NCBI GenBank assembly: GCA_948146395.1
Contig: OX411552.1
Location: 13,438,957 to 13,502,956, forward strand
DNA: 64,000 nt
Reading direction: 5' to 3'
DNA from: Fragum whitleyi
Taxonomy: Eukaryota; Mollusca; Bivalvia; Cardiida; Cardiidae
Shown: positions 13,001-22,715 of the stretch, in pieces
Numbering within the stretch: position 1 is the stretch's first letter
Layout: each line of letters opens with the position of its first letter
Program-made: the position numbers and the translations under genes
Notes under the pieces: model-generated
Told to the model about the DNA's origin: nothing
Database searches by the model: none
Seen by the model: only the letters and a program-made list of their open reading frames with translations

Positions 13001-16000
13001 AAAATATAAAATGTTACTTGTATATAGCTCTGAAGATGTTACGGTATACTTTATTTTGTTTTGTATGAGCTCCCTAAGTTTCTAAAAAGTTGGCCCCCAA
13101 AATTGGGGAAATGACCCCCAATTCTAAAGGTATGGGGGTCACAATGACCCCCAAATTCTGAGGCCCAGGGAAAACCCTGTAACATGTACATTCAAATGGA
13201 GGAAATTGATTCGTGACAAATTAATTTTGAAAGAAACAGTTGACATTTTGCCATTAAAGCAGCAAATGAAAATTGATTTTTACATTAACTAAAGAAAGTA
13301 TGGTGTACAGTTTTTTCTGACCTAGTTCCTAGCCAGTTTACATTGTAAGGGGTCGGGACTCAATAAGAATCTTTTCTCTGTATTGGAGAAGTGATACACT
13401 TCATTTATGATAAAGGAGTCCTCTGACTCCTAAATTGCAAAATGAAGGAGTCCAGCCTTTGAAATCAGGAGTCTCGGACTCATGGACTCCCCTTAGTGTC
13501 AAAACCCAGAATCAACCCACTTTTGGATTTGAAAATTAAGAAATAAGTGTCAAAAGGACAACTTAATTGGGCTATGGTTATTGGTCAAACATTTTGTGAG
13601 GTTTTATCCTAAATGTACATATCAATTTGTACAGTTTTAACAATAAAATGCTACTGGTTCCTGTAGGCATAATCTGCAGGGTTTTAACCGAACATTAACA
13701 AAACAGGGTCCAAAGGACTTAATAGTTGGGATCTTAGGAGTCCTTTTTTGAAGTTTGAGAATTACTGCTTTAGATGAAGACTGTTTCTTTTAAGTTTTTT
13801 CTTTTTAAGATAAAGAAAGTGTTTGATAACTAAGAAACACTTGGGGTTCAACTTTAGGAAAGCATTGAACACTGTTGAAAACAGTTTTCATTACTTTTCA
13901 AGAAATTGAGCCCAGGAGGGTTGGTAAGACAACCATTAGAATCAGTTGGTCCTACCCATTCAGTTGTGAGTTTGAGACTAGCAAAACCTATGACCCTTAA
14001 TAAAGTGGACCTGTAATAGTTCCGCAATATTTTGGAACTCATGATCTCTCACAAATTTAACCAAGGTTTCCTAATGAAATCGTTAGGAAACCTCAGATAA
14101 CACTGTTAAAGTCTATTACTTCCTAAAGGTTGCGGAACTATTCAAGGTCCACTACCTTAAAACTTTTAATTTCCTGTTAAAGTCTATGACTACCTCAAGA
14201 TTGCCGAACTATTACGGGTCCACTACCTTAAAACTCCAGAATATGCATTAACCCTTGTCATGCTGATCCCAGAATATTCCTGCCTTGACAGGAGCCATAG
14301 ACAAACATCAGCCTGCACATAATGTGCAGTCTGATCTTTGTCTATACCACCTGTTTTTCCTTTTCTGAAACAGAAAAGTTTAAAAATTGAATTTACAAAT
14401 ATAATACCTACTCTCATTTAGTGCATCCAGTGCTTTGAGCATTTTGATTTTGTTTCAATTTTGCCAAAATTTTTTATTCAGCATGACAAGGGTTAAGAAA
14501 TCAATTTACCATCCTCCTCCACTTTGTCATTTGTCTGTTCCGTTGTTGTGTTGGTTTCTTCAGGAGCTGGTTCCTCTGTCACTGGCTCCTGAGCTGGTGC
14601 GGAGTCTCCTGCATCCATAGCATCTGGATCAAACCCAGTCTTCTTTTTCTTCTTCTTTTTCTTCATTGTAGGATCAAAGGGGAGCTAGGATAAATTGAAG
14701 AATGATACAAATTTAACACAATAGCCTCGCTTGTCATATTTTCAATATAAATACACGGTTGACTGTGAATATGCTTCAAATATAAAATGAGTCGAGAACA
14801 AAAATATCATATATTTATTTAACTCAGCCCTGTTCTCTGATCATTCAATCAAAAACATTTTTAGGGTCTCATTAGAAAAATACTTGCAGCATGCTGACAT
14901 TGTTTCTGGTTGTCATATTAAATTGCTATGTAATTATAAACATCAATGTAAAATTCCCAGTTTTGGGAACTTATATGGGTCCCAGTGTTTATTCAATTAG
15001 CAATAGGCAGGGGGATTGGAAGATTGCCCCACTTTTTTTCAAAGATCCCCCATAATTTCTAGATTTGTCACATTGTGGGGGATTTTTTATTATGAACAAA
15101 GAGTATGGAATACCAGTTATTTTTCAATTCCTTCAATTTTGTGCTGATACCCCCCACAGTTATGAAATCCTAGGATAAACACTGGCATTGAATTGTTGAA
15201 TTTAGATGTGAATACACCCTTCACTGATGATGATTTAAGTCTTGTTGATTTTTAATTTTTACAAGAAAGTAAATAATGGTTATTCAGTGTCTATTCTAGG
15301 AGGGGGGATTGCGCATTTTAGCACATGCTTTTGAAGAATCCCCCGTTTTGGAAGGTGATGGGGGACTTTTTTACATATAGAACAAGTAAAAGTGTACATC
15401 TTTTTTGGAATGTTGACGATTTTCAACGAAAATCCCCCCTATTTGTTGAATCCTAGAATAGACACTGATTATTGAAAAAACAGATTGTTAATGTGCATGC
15501 ATTAATTCTTTGACAATCCAGAATTGTGGAAATACTTTCCACTTGTCCCTTGACAAGAAAAACTTGATTATCCACCTGTCCAGGTTCAAGATGGACTCAG
15601 CTTAAAAAGAGGATAAATTTTTGAGACAATATTGTTTTTTAAAGAAAAAAATGCTGAAACTCTGCATTTTATTCATTAAAAACAATGTTTTCTGCCAGGT
15701 GCATAGAAAAACCGAATTACACCTGAAATCTAAATTACACAGAATTTCACCGAATTACATTACAAATATAGGTTAAATGTGGTCCCTATTCTATAGTAAT
15801 CACTCATTTTTATGGAATAATAAATCTTAAATAATAGGCGGGTGATGTTTTGTTGGAATGTTCAGTGTTTATTCTAGGATTTCATAAATGTGGGGGATTT
15901 CAGCTCAAAATTGAAGAAAATTAAGAAAATTGAGAAATAACTGGTATTCCATACTCTTTGTTCATAGTAAAATATCCACCAAAAATCTAGACAATATGGG

Positions 16001-19000
16001 GGATCTTTGGAAAAGTGGGGCAATCCCCCAATCCCCCTGCCTTAAATTAACACTGAATGTTTCAATCCCACATGTTTATTTGATGTCACCGCATTTCACT
16101 TACATCATACTGTTACTGTTCTATAAACAGCGCTCAAATGCACTGCATGCTTAATATTTCATTTATAATTTAAATAACTGGTTTAAGTTAATTAATACAT
16201 AATCAAATTCAATGCAGTGTTAACATTTACAATTCATTAAGTGTAATTTGGTTTATACCTTAAATACTTCATTAAGTCTAATTCTATTTATTTCTTACTC
16301 CATAATTGTCAGCTAAAGTGTAATTCGATTTTTCCTTCACTATTTTAGCGGTTGGCCTAAAATACGAAATGGACCATTACCACGAAATGGAGCGAAATGG
16401 ACCTTCTAACGGCGAAATGGACTTTTATATATGCAAAAAAGCAATGAAATTATAGTAAATGGTCGATTGTTTGTCTCAAATGATATAATCTAATGTCTAA
16501 ATGGTGATTGATCTTATTCAAATTGTAATTGTCGTGATTTAAACTTTTAAATTTAAAACCCCATGTCTGCCTTCTGACAAAATGGATTATTGGCAACTAA
16601 ATAGACTTGCTTAATAAAATGGTATTATCATATATTGAAATAACTTAAAAAAGCAAAAACAAGAAAAAAAACTGTATATTAAACTGATGGTTATCTAAAT
16701 TAAATGATAATATCTGTAAGTTGATATCATAGAATAGTGCCAAGCCCAAAACTTGAACTTCATTTCGACAAACCCCGGCTCAAAATGTCCATTCTGTATC
16801 CCTTATTGGGCTTAATGTAGGTGAATTTAGAAATCAAATTTCTATCTGGTATTAATTCATTGAAACACCAAAATGATATCAAATGATGTCATTTAAGGTA
16901 GTTATGACAATCTAAGTAATTTATTGCAAATAAAAAAGTCCGTTTCGCGACCGACGACCTGTCCATTTCGTCGTATTAGTCTAAGTAGAATGGTGAGAAA
17001 AGACAAAAAATCTCTTCAATTACAATACTACCTTGAAAAATTATATTAAACATTCATTAGAATCCTATATGATGGTATCTTAACTTTACAATATCAAAAT
17101 ATTGACCTTCAAGGTATGATTAAAGTCCATTTCGCCGACAGAAGGTCCATTTCGCCCATTTCATGCTTAGTAGTCCATTTCGTATTTTAGGCCAACCCCT
17201 ATTTTAGCCTACAAATTGTCGGGTGAAATTTAATGGTCTCAAAAGAAATTCATGATTCAATGATTTTATTCAACATCATCCTCAATTTTCTTTTCATTTA
17301 AAATATTATCTTTAAAAGACATCATGTTATTGTTGCATTTTTGTACTGTAATTCGGTGAAATTTGGTGTTATTCGGTGAAATTTGGTGTTATTCGGTGTA
17401 ATTCTGATTTCAGGTGTACAGTCAACTAGCCAATAGCGGATCATGACCAATAGCGGATCACTTTGATTTCCATCTTCAATTACTTTCACTTGCAAATGCC
17501 GAAGAAGAAACTAATATTTTATCTAAAGACACTGTCCATCTCTTCGTAGCATAACAAAATTTTGACAGTTCACATTGTTGTTGTAGAGCTTCAGACCGAC
17601 AAAACGCTAGTCAAGCGTCTGTTCGACTAAAAGATTAGGTCATAGGAACTTCAAAGAAAAGAATTCGTCTGCAAAATTGAAGGCTAGTAAACGAGTACGA
17701 CTTCAAATAGTGGATTAAATCACGAAAAGGGGGCATAAGTTGTTGGTTCACTATGCTTTTGCATAGTTTTATCCAGTTTTTTGTGTACAATAAAAAGAAA
17801 CAATCCCAACCCTTACTCACCATTAGCGGATCAGCTGTGCACATCATAGGGGGCGTCTCAAAATAAGCAAACCAAATATTTTATAAAGATAACCGCGCCA
17901 AATCTAGCTACTTATGCATTTTGATTTAATATATTGAAGTTTTTAAAGAAAAAATGATAAGAAATTTTATCGATCCCAATTCTTATCTGGTTTTGATTAA
18001 TTCTGAAAACATTGTATTAAATCGAGAAATGACCTATATTTAGATCATTTATTTGTTAAGCAATGTCGTTGTTTGACAGCAGTAGCTGATGAAATTTCCT
18101 AGAATTTTTGCAAATCTGGCTGGGTTTTTTTTATACCAGTACATTGAAAGAACGGGATAATATTGCTTGACCATTTTCCGTCTGTCTGTCTGCAACACTT
18201 AACAAAAAAAATCCCCAACATTGCCAATTACTGCAAGGTTATTGAAGATACCATGTTCATAGTTGCTATAATGTTAGATCTCAATAGTGCGCATCTACAG
18301 ATACCAGGGTCAACATCATTTGACGAGGTCATGAAAATGGCCTTTTGTGGGGTATTCATCTTTCACAAAAACTTTCTTTTTTTTTTTTTTTTTTTTTTTG
18401 TAAAAAAGTGTTTTAAATTGTTCGTTGGGTCTAAATGTTAAAGGGCTATAACATTGGTAGTTTGTTTTTTTTTTTCCAAAAATACCTTAACTAGATCTAC
18501 GTCTTGAATGAAAAAGGTGGTAGTTACGAGATTACAGAAGTATCTGGCCATAGATATCAGATTCTCTACCTATATAAATGTATCAAACCAGAGGGAAAAA
18601 AGTGTTGAAAATTTTGAAAAATTTGCCCAAATTATGGTGGTTAGAAAAGTAATTGCTTTTGGGGTATTATTTTATCATTTTCAATCGATCTACAACTCTA
18701 TCGTTTTAAAGATACTTAGATACTTTTTTTAAAAAAGAAAACAGGACTATAAAAGAAGCCTCGGTTGCTTGCCACACACAATTTCTTTAAAGATTTTATT
18801 TCATCAAGTATGTTTAAGGCCCCATCACTTCCCACCAGTTGTCTGCAGCCTCTATCAAAATTTGATACAGTTACATCATGAAAATAAGTTAAAGGCACAG
18901 ATGTCAACAATACCAGAAGGTTCTGCAATAGAAATGCTCTAAATAAGTGTTTAGATTCACTATATCGCAAAACAAAATAAATGCTTTGCCGCAAGGATAA

Positions 19001-20725
19001 GTGCAAACATATATGGATTTCTAAACCATGCTAGGCATGGGCCAGGAAAACAAAGTGTACATGACGATTTGGTTGTAACAAATTACTTTTTGTTTCCCAT
19101 GCTAATTTCTACCTAGAATAATAAGAGCTTTTTTAACAATACATGCCGTCGTATTCTAAAATCTCGTAACGACAGCTTTGATCAAGCTATAGTTACGAAG
19201 TGAAAATTGTGTCTGGTAACAGGTAGGTGGTTAGAACTGTCATTCTAGTTGCAAGTTTACAAGTGATTTCTATTTCTCTCCAATGGTTTCAACTGAAAAG
19301 GTCCATATTTCAATTTCCATAACTTAAAAAAAGTGATACTTTAAAATTCTGGTACAGTTTTTTTTTAAATTTCAACCAGCCCAAAATTGTGTTATATGTA
19401 AATGGGTAGATACTGAAACATATGATAATTTTATGATTTGAATAATCAGGAATTGGAAAATGAAAAATGATAGGATTACATGTAACAGTTTGTTACAATG
19501 TTTCTTACACAGAAGGCAATTGATAGAATATTACTTATTCAAATTGATGCAGTCTAAAAACCAGTCTAAAAACGTAGTTTAAGTTAATGTTTGGATTAAT
19601 GAAATATATAAAATCCTTTGGTTTTATACATCTTTTAGACGGTTAAATCTTCAATATGTTGATCCCGAGTTCGATCCCCGACGGCGGCACTCATTCTTTC
19701 CGACGATTTGTCTCTCACCAATTGGTTGATAATCGTAGACCTATGTGAGATAGTATCTGGAGGCTAGGAAAGGATGTAATGATTGTACTGGTGAGAGAGA
19801 TACCAGGAATCCATTGTTAGGTGCTCCAGCCGCCGCGATATAACTGAAATAATGTTGAAAGCGGCCTTAAACTCCAATCAATCAATCAATATGTTGATTA
19901 TTAGTTCATTTGTGTTGTAAGAAGCTTAATAAATAACTGTCTGCTCAATGATTTCGTTTGTCCTACTCAATTAATATCTGAATGCCAAATTATTGTAAAA
20001 ATTACTTCTAACGGTAGAAAACATGTTGGTATGACAGTGATGACAGGTCAAAATCATTTTGAGACAGCCCCCAGAGTCATCTTATCACGTGATCCGCTAT
20101 TGGCCAAATTGATTCGGAAATGGCTAATTTACGTATACTACTATTTCCCCCACGATGCAACTGTTTTGATTGATTGACTAAAGATGTATGTTGCACTTCA
20201 AAGTGTACAAATTTTATTGCCTCCTAAGACCAAAATCGGGATTCTGTCACGTTTCTTTGAAAAATAATCAACAAAGTTCTCACTAGTGATCCGCTATTGG
20301 CCAGTTGACTGTAATTCTGTTTTTCTATGCACCGTTTTCTGCCCATAGATAAAACATGAATTACCCAGTATATTATACTAAGAATTAATCTCTTCTATCC
20401 ATTAAGTACTATTCCAAGTTTTGACCTTTGTATTTACTTGTCTAACTTCCGTGTCCGATTATTGGTCATATCCGAGTTATGGCACACATAAAAAGCGGTC
20501 ATATTTAGAAGACCTGTTTATACCGAAGATCTGAAGCCCTGACATTAATATTACTTCATATATTATTGTGACAAGAAATTAAACATTCTATCTTGGTGTG
20601 AGGTACTTAATAAAATCTAAAATAGCAGATTGACAATCAATATGAAACTCGCCGGCTTTCTGCATGTGGTCATATTCCCCCCGCTTTGATCATGAAGTTA
20701 TGCTTACCAACTCTTCGTCTGCCAT
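4240..20725 (-). CDS. EIF2S2: eIF2 beta gene, 5' two thirds (exons 1-6; 3' exons off the left edge)
   Basis: Encodes the beta subunit of eIF2, the cytosolic GTPase complex that brings initiator Met-tRNA to the 40S ribosome. Beta contacts eIF5 and eIF2B-epsilon through N-terminal lysine boxes. Six exons on the minus strand (20708-20725, 14510-14684, 11757-11839, 10879-11032, 7676-7749, 4240-4388) join with matching phases 0,1,0,1,0 and give 653 coding bases. Recognition is by the start context FDPTM followed by a K-box, three separate runs of lysine, the motif RDYTYDE, and the block REKNPEMMTGEKK..VMKPPQV, all characteristic of animal eIF2 beta. The last visible exon stops about 115 residues short of the usual length of about 330, so the C-terminal zinc ribbon must lie left of position 1; I did not find it in 1-4239. 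Introns carry transposons and a tandem array of exon-5 copies. Confidence 0.94.
4501..5726 (+). repeat. 156-bp tandem repeat, eight units
   Basis: The word TGAAGTTTCATGATCCTAGC recurs at an exact spacing of 156 bases (unit starts 4501, 4657, 4813, 4969, 5125, 5281, 5437, 5593). Because 156 is divisible by 3, runs of units stay open as a 52-residue repeating peptide. Stop codons break it in several units and the array flows into a repeat tail ending with a hairpin near 5865-5880, so I treat it as non-coding. It lies in EIF2S2 intron 5. Confidence 0.95.
6006..6200 (-). repeat. SINE body, reversed
   Basis: Degenerate copy of the window's main SINE (TTTAACAATCTTTCAGTC, GCAGCTGGAGC, CTTCCCTAGCC). 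Confidence 0.65.
6946..7208 (-). repeat. SINE, reversed, nearly full length
   Basis: Starts with the SINE 3' end CGCCGCTTTCAACAATCTG. It contains the central GGTCTACGATTATC and runs into a decayed tRNA-like head near 7135-7205. Confidence 0.75.
7676..7749 (-). CDS. EIF2S2: EIF2S2 exon 5 (AW..DRDYTYDE segment)
   Basis: A 74-nt exon with acceptor ATATTTTAG and phase-0 donor GATGAG|GTAGGG. It encodes V-D-S-T-E-I-K-K-P-G-S-K-A-W followed by I-P-T-D-R-D-Y-T-Y-D-E. The AW...RDYTY.E pattern is the conserved lead-in to the eIF2 beta core and joins directly to L-L-T-R-V-F of exon 6. It is the only member of a local array of six similar units that has both RDYTYDE and a GT donor, so I take it as the working exon. 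Confidence 0.93.
7795..8446 (-). pseudogene. Tandem decayed copies of EIF2S2 exon 5 (copies 2-5)
   Basis: Units ending at 7862, 7976, 8091 and 8446 repeat exon 5 and its acceptor, spaced about 114 bp from the working exon (end 7749). The last gap is larger by about 240 bp, the size of a MITE inserted at 8128-8378. All copies share GGCAGTAAAGCATG on the minus strand. Copy 2 has TGA in place of the Trp codon and copy 5 has TAG. Copies 3 and 4 are open but read DMNYxY in place of DRDYTY and have lost the GT donor. A sixth copy is split by another MITE (8480-8516 and 10383-10425). Confidence 0.9.
8128..8378. mobile_element. MITE, family 'TGTGACCYGTC'
   Basis: Imperfect terminal inverted repeats: left TGTGACCTGTCATGCC then AAAAGGGACCATCT, right AGATGGTCCCTTTTAGTGTG. 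An internal word TTGTCAGTCTG/CAGACTGAC forms a hairpin. Further copies lie at 27283-27536, 29140-29290 (partial), 47087-47351 and 52616-52848. It is inserted between exon-5 copies 4 and 5. Confidence 0.8.
8456..10099. repeat. 832-bp direct tandem duplication
   Basis: AGTCAAATCTTAAATGTTC at 8456 recurs at 9288, and the two copies remain almost identical to about 10099. They differ by a few bases and by the number of GGAC/GACA units. Each copy contains part of the sixth exon-5 copy, half of an inverted MITE and a CCTTGAC-type repeat with three internal sub-repeats of about 170 bp. Confidence 0.93.
8517..10381 (-). mobile_element. MITE with ends ACATCGTGAAATTGAC, split by insertion and duplication
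   Basis: Left end TAGTTAGTTACATTGAGAAA near 8517 and right end TTTCACGATGTTGATAACTG near 10381 are the terminal repeats of a family whose intact members are about 420 bp (61275-61705, 46222-46640). Here the element, reversed, is interrupted by the CCTTGAC repeat and its left part is doubled by the 832-bp duplication. It has landed inside the sixth exon-5 copy. Confidence 0.8.
8692..9287 (-). repeat. CCTTGAC-type bivalve repeat (copy 1)
   Basis: Bounded by AAACACGAATGCCCCCG and ATATGCCCCCGAT. Inside are sub-repeats of GACCTTGACCTTGTCACATG and ATCTATCATCATGCC, then a run of GACA/GGAC. Long open frames on the minus strand arise only from the repeat. Copy 2 is at 9523-10116; single-unit relatives are at 35663-35975 and, degraded, near 18150-18390. 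Confidence 0.85.
10879..11032 (-). CDS. EIF2S2: EIF2S2 exon 4 (third lysine box)
   Basis: A 154-nt exon, acceptor TTATTTCAG, phase-1 donor GATGAAG|GTAACA. It encodes an acidic Thr/Glu/Asp segment, then GSDLSFLN and eight lysines, then ATDVEKDGDDE. Reading through the donor gives a longer open frame of no meaning; the splice is required to reach exon 5 in frame. Confidence 0.92.
11033..11756 (-). other. EIF2S2 intron 3
   Basis: Contains a foldback-like repeat at 11060-11400 related to 54.66-55.06 kb (AACAACAAAAGCTT, then AGCTTTTGTAATTCATGAAAT) and an old piggyBac-like MITE at 11466-11714. No exon seen. Confidence 0.7.
11466..11714. mobile_element. Degraded piggyBac-like MITE
   Basis: Ends AAACCCTAGTCATGCTGA and TCAGTATGACGAGGGTTAG are decayed forms of the perfect ends at 14248-14496. 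It shares the internal GTATAGACGAAGATCAGACT and CAGGCTGATGTTTGTCTATA. It ends 42 bp from the exon 3 donor. Confidence 0.7.
11757..11839 (-). CDS. EIF2S2: EIF2S2 exon 3 (second lysine box)
   Basis: An 83-nt exon behind a strong pyrimidine tract ending CCTCAG. It ends at the consensus donor CCT|GTAAGT. Two bases complete the codon split by intron 2, then come F-S-F-N-L-G-M, eight lysines and the acidic tail AMDMEEIKDALP. This is the second K-box. Confidence 0.92.
14002..14234. mobile_element. MITE with ends TTTAAGGTAGTGGACC
   Basis: Left AAAGTGGACCTGTAATAGT. The right end occurs twice (GGTCCACTACCTTAAAA at 14146-14162 and again at 14217-14234), as if the right end were duplicated. A cleaner copy is at 39243-39408. 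An internal hairpin contains CTAATGAAATCGTTAG. Confidence 0.75.
14248..14496. mobile_element. piggyBac-like MITE with TTAA target duplication
   Basis: The ends are a perfect 19-bp inverted repeat, TTAACCCTTGTCATGCTGA and its complement, that is TTAA followed by a CCC-starting terminal repeat. TTAA target sites and 5'-CCC ends are the hallmark of the piggyBac superfamily. It has no transposase frame, so it is non-autonomous. Confidence 0.85.
14510..14684 (-). CDS. EIF2S2: EIF2S2 exon 2 (first lysine box)
   Basis: Begins after the acceptor TATCCTAG and ends at the phase-1 donor G|GTAAAT. It encodes L-P-F-D-P-T-M, then the first lysine box, then an acidic Glu/Pro/Thr-rich stretch ending VEEDG. 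FDPTM before a K-box is diagnostic of eIF2 beta. K-boxes of this family bind the W2/HEAT domains of eIF5 and eIF2B-epsilon. A piggyBac-like MITE ends 13 bp beyond the donor. Confidence 0.94.
14983..15184. mobile_element. MITE with ends CAGTGTYTATTCTAGG (copy 1)
   Basis: Ends CAGTGTTTATTC and TCCTAGGATAAACACTG. The interior has GGGGGAT and CCCCC blocks. Copies 2 and 3 are at 15285-15467 and 15863-16055. Copy 3 is flanked by AATGTT on both sides, suggesting a short target duplication. Confidence 0.8.
15285..15467. mobile_element. MITE with ends CAGTGTYTATTCTAGG (copy 2)
   Basis: Ends CAGTGTCTATTCTAGG and CCTAGAATAGACACTG are perfect inverted repeats of 16 bp. The interior carries GGGGGG and CCCCCC patches. 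Confidence 0.82.
15863..16055. mobile_element. MITE with ends CAGTGTYTATTCTAGG (copy 3, reversed)
   Basis: Lies inside the outer Mutator-like element. Flanked by AATGTT on both sides. Confidence 0.78.
16350..17198. mobile_element. Inner Mutator-like MITE
   Basis: Terminal inverted repeats of 24 bp start GGTTGGCCTAAAATACGAAA and are perfect. The direct repeat CTATTTTAGC stands at 16340-16349 and 17199-17208, a 10-bp target duplication. Sub-terminal copies of CGAAATGGAC recur in both orientations. Length is about 850 bp and there is no long frame. Confidence 0.88.
17419..20311. mobile_element. TA-flanked DNA transposon (Tc1/mariner/pogo-type ends)
   Basis: Ends CAGTCAACTAGCCAATAGCG and its near-perfect complement CGCTATTGGCCAGTTGACTG, flanked by TA on both sides. 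It sits inside the right terminal repeat of the outer element. Sub-terminal AATAGCGGATCAC recurs at both ends. The 2.9-kb body holds a degraded CCTTGAC-type repeat (18150-18390), a hairpin (19163-19200) and a SINE (19663-19890), but no transposase frame. Confidence 0.82.
19663..19890 (+). repeat. SINE, 5' truncated
   Basis: Begins at the box-B-like GTTCGATCCCCGACGGCGGC and ends CCAATCAATCAATC. It carries the body words GGAGGCTAGGAAAGGATGTA and GCCGCCGCGATATAACTG. Confidence 0.85.
20708..20725 (-). CDS. EIF2S2: EIF2S2 coding exon 1 (start codon)
   Basis: Six codons, M-A-D-E-E-L, followed directly by the donor GTAAGC. The start is chosen because A stands at -3 and G at +4, and because this phase-0 donor joins in frame to exon 2, giving an acidic start before FDPTM as in other eIF2 beta proteins. 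The exon is too short to be found without the gene model. The 5' leader runs to the right of 20725; I see no clear TATA box there. Confidence 0.85.
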
Positions 20726-22100
20726 TTTAGATGTCTGTGTAGATCACTTGTATTAGATAGGTCGACGATTTCAGCTTTTCTGGAGTAAAATAACAACGAC
20801 TTGAGTGTGTAAACAGCTGATCAAAGAAATTGCATCAGTTGCCGTGTGCAATCACGTTAAGGTGAAGGTCGAAATTGGGTTGGAGTAAACTGTCATCCGA
20901 TTGGTAAAATATGTCGTCTGTGGGGCTGGCTGCCAGAATTCTAACGATTTGAATATTTCTCCGGATTTCATCATTTTCTATATTTTTGTTATTTATAGAC
21001 ATAAATAAACACTGCAATTATGAAAGTACATGTTTGAGTGAACCTTACCTTTAAAAAAAAGCAATGACGTTTTATAAATTTTCTTAATTTATCATTTCAA
21101 CCTGTTTAGGCCTATCTATTTGCGAACAAATGACAAGAGAATCTAAAAGTAAAAATATGATTTCACGGCTCACCGCGCAAAATATACCTTTACCGTGGCA
21201 CGTGTAAATAGCTATCCTCAAACCAAAATGATAAACGTGCTATGCGAAAGTGAACACATTTCATCGTTGGGTACATGCCAAGAATATCCTGTACCAAAAC
21301 TCCCTTTTAAGAAATAATAGCAAAAAGACCCTATCTCTCTGATTGTCCGTTAATATCCCATTAAAATTGTCAGAGAACAGTAGACCGTCTCGTCTTTGTT
21401 ATGTATGCGGTTTTAATTACCCTGATGGGCACCGAGAAGCCATAAATTTATTCAGTCGGATTGTTGGACACATTTTCATTGTCTGCCTGGTCTTTCACTT
21501 TATCATTGCTTACAAATGGCCAGTTTAAAGTAGAAAAAGTTGTGTTACTTTGTTTTCTTTATGGTATTCGATTCTATTTCTTAAACTTATTTAAATAACA
21601 ATTATACGTTACCTCAGGAATACACAGAAATCAAAAAGAAAAAAAAACACACACACAAAAAACCCATAAATTCTTGCTTTCGTCACAAATTTTTCAATAC
21701 GTAGGTCTAGTATTGAACTTTAGTTGTAAAGTTTTATATTAAACCTTAAAAATAAGACAATTTGAGAAAAAAAAATGCTCAAAAGATTGGATTGGATCGA
21801 TCAAAGGTTGATTAGAAATGCAGTCGGGAAATACCGTCTTCAAAATTCCTTTTTTTTCAATTAACAACGTGCAAATATTTTTTTTCAATAACACTATTTC
21901 TGCGAAAGAGATCATGTTATAGCAGTAAGGCATTGGAATATTGTAATATGGTATTGGGTTATGGTAAAAGGGAAGATTAAACATTATTCTTTCCCATGCT
22001 GATTTCTGGAACAATCCGGGATCGATCGTTCAGTTTGAAATTTGTCATCTTCTATCGTTTTGTTAAAAAAAAAAAAAATACAAAAAATATCCTAACCAAT
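20726..22100. other. EIF2S2 5' flank and unassigned sequence
   Basis: The stretch next to the start codon must hold the minus-strand promoter and leader. I see no TATA box or clear initiator and do not place the start site. The rest has no gene I recognise; the plus frame at 21343-21528 has no family features. Confidence 0.4.
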
Positions 22101-22129
22101 CTTCTCCTCTATCTGTCTGAATTTATCTT

Positions 22130-22467
<338 letters not shown>

Positions 22468-22637
22468 CACATTTTTGTTCCGAAAGTTTCCGATTATTTA
22501 GTTATACTTGTAGTAGAGATTATTTTGTAAAACAAGAAAAAAAAATTAGAACAGAATATTTATTGTATACAAATAGAGTCAAAAACTCCTCTACGAATCC
22601 TCTACGAAATTGACTTGTTTGTTTTTATAAGGTTAAA

Positions 22638-22715
22638 TGCCATTTTTAACACTATCACAGTTATATTGCGGCGGCTGGTGACCATCACATGATTTTCTTT
22701 CGTTTCTCACACCAG
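22638..22715 (-). repeat. SINE 3' fragment, reversed
   Basis: GTTATATTGCGGCGGCTGGTG matches the SINE end, followed by decayed sequence. Confidence 0.55.

Larger units (their letters stand above)
11840..14509 (-). other. EIF2S2 intron 2
   Basis: About 11.85-13.98 kb shows no recognisable gene or element beyond a GACCCCC/GGGGGTC patch at 13090-13165. A MITE with end AAGGTAGTGGACC lies at 14002-14234 and a piggyBac-like MITE at 14248-14496. Small open frames are unsupported. Confidence 0.65.
15697..20333. mobile_element. Outer non-autonomous DNA transposon, Mutator-like
   Basis: The left terminal repeat begins AGGTGCATAGAAAAACC and matches the right one, GGTTTTTCTATGCACC-like, over about 40 bp once the TA-type insertion at 17419-20311 is removed. 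GTTTTCTGCC stands directly outside both ends (15687-15696 and 20334-20343), a 10-bp target duplication. Long TIRs with 9-11 bp duplications are typical of Mutator-like elements. Internal AATTCGGTGAAAT repeats lie near both ends. No transposase frame is seen. It lies in EIF2S2 intron 1. Confidence 0.8.
14685..20707 (-). other. EIF2S2 intron 1
   Basis: Nearly all repeat-derived: three CAGTGT MITEs and the nested elements at 15697-20333. The remainder (15470-15690 and 20344-20700) is a repeat also found at 2290-2600. No coding exon seen. Confidence 0.75.

Noticed and set aside
21343..21528. 61-codon plus frame with a possible membrane segment
   Set aside because: No family resemblance and no nearby splice or polyadenylation signals; likely chance.
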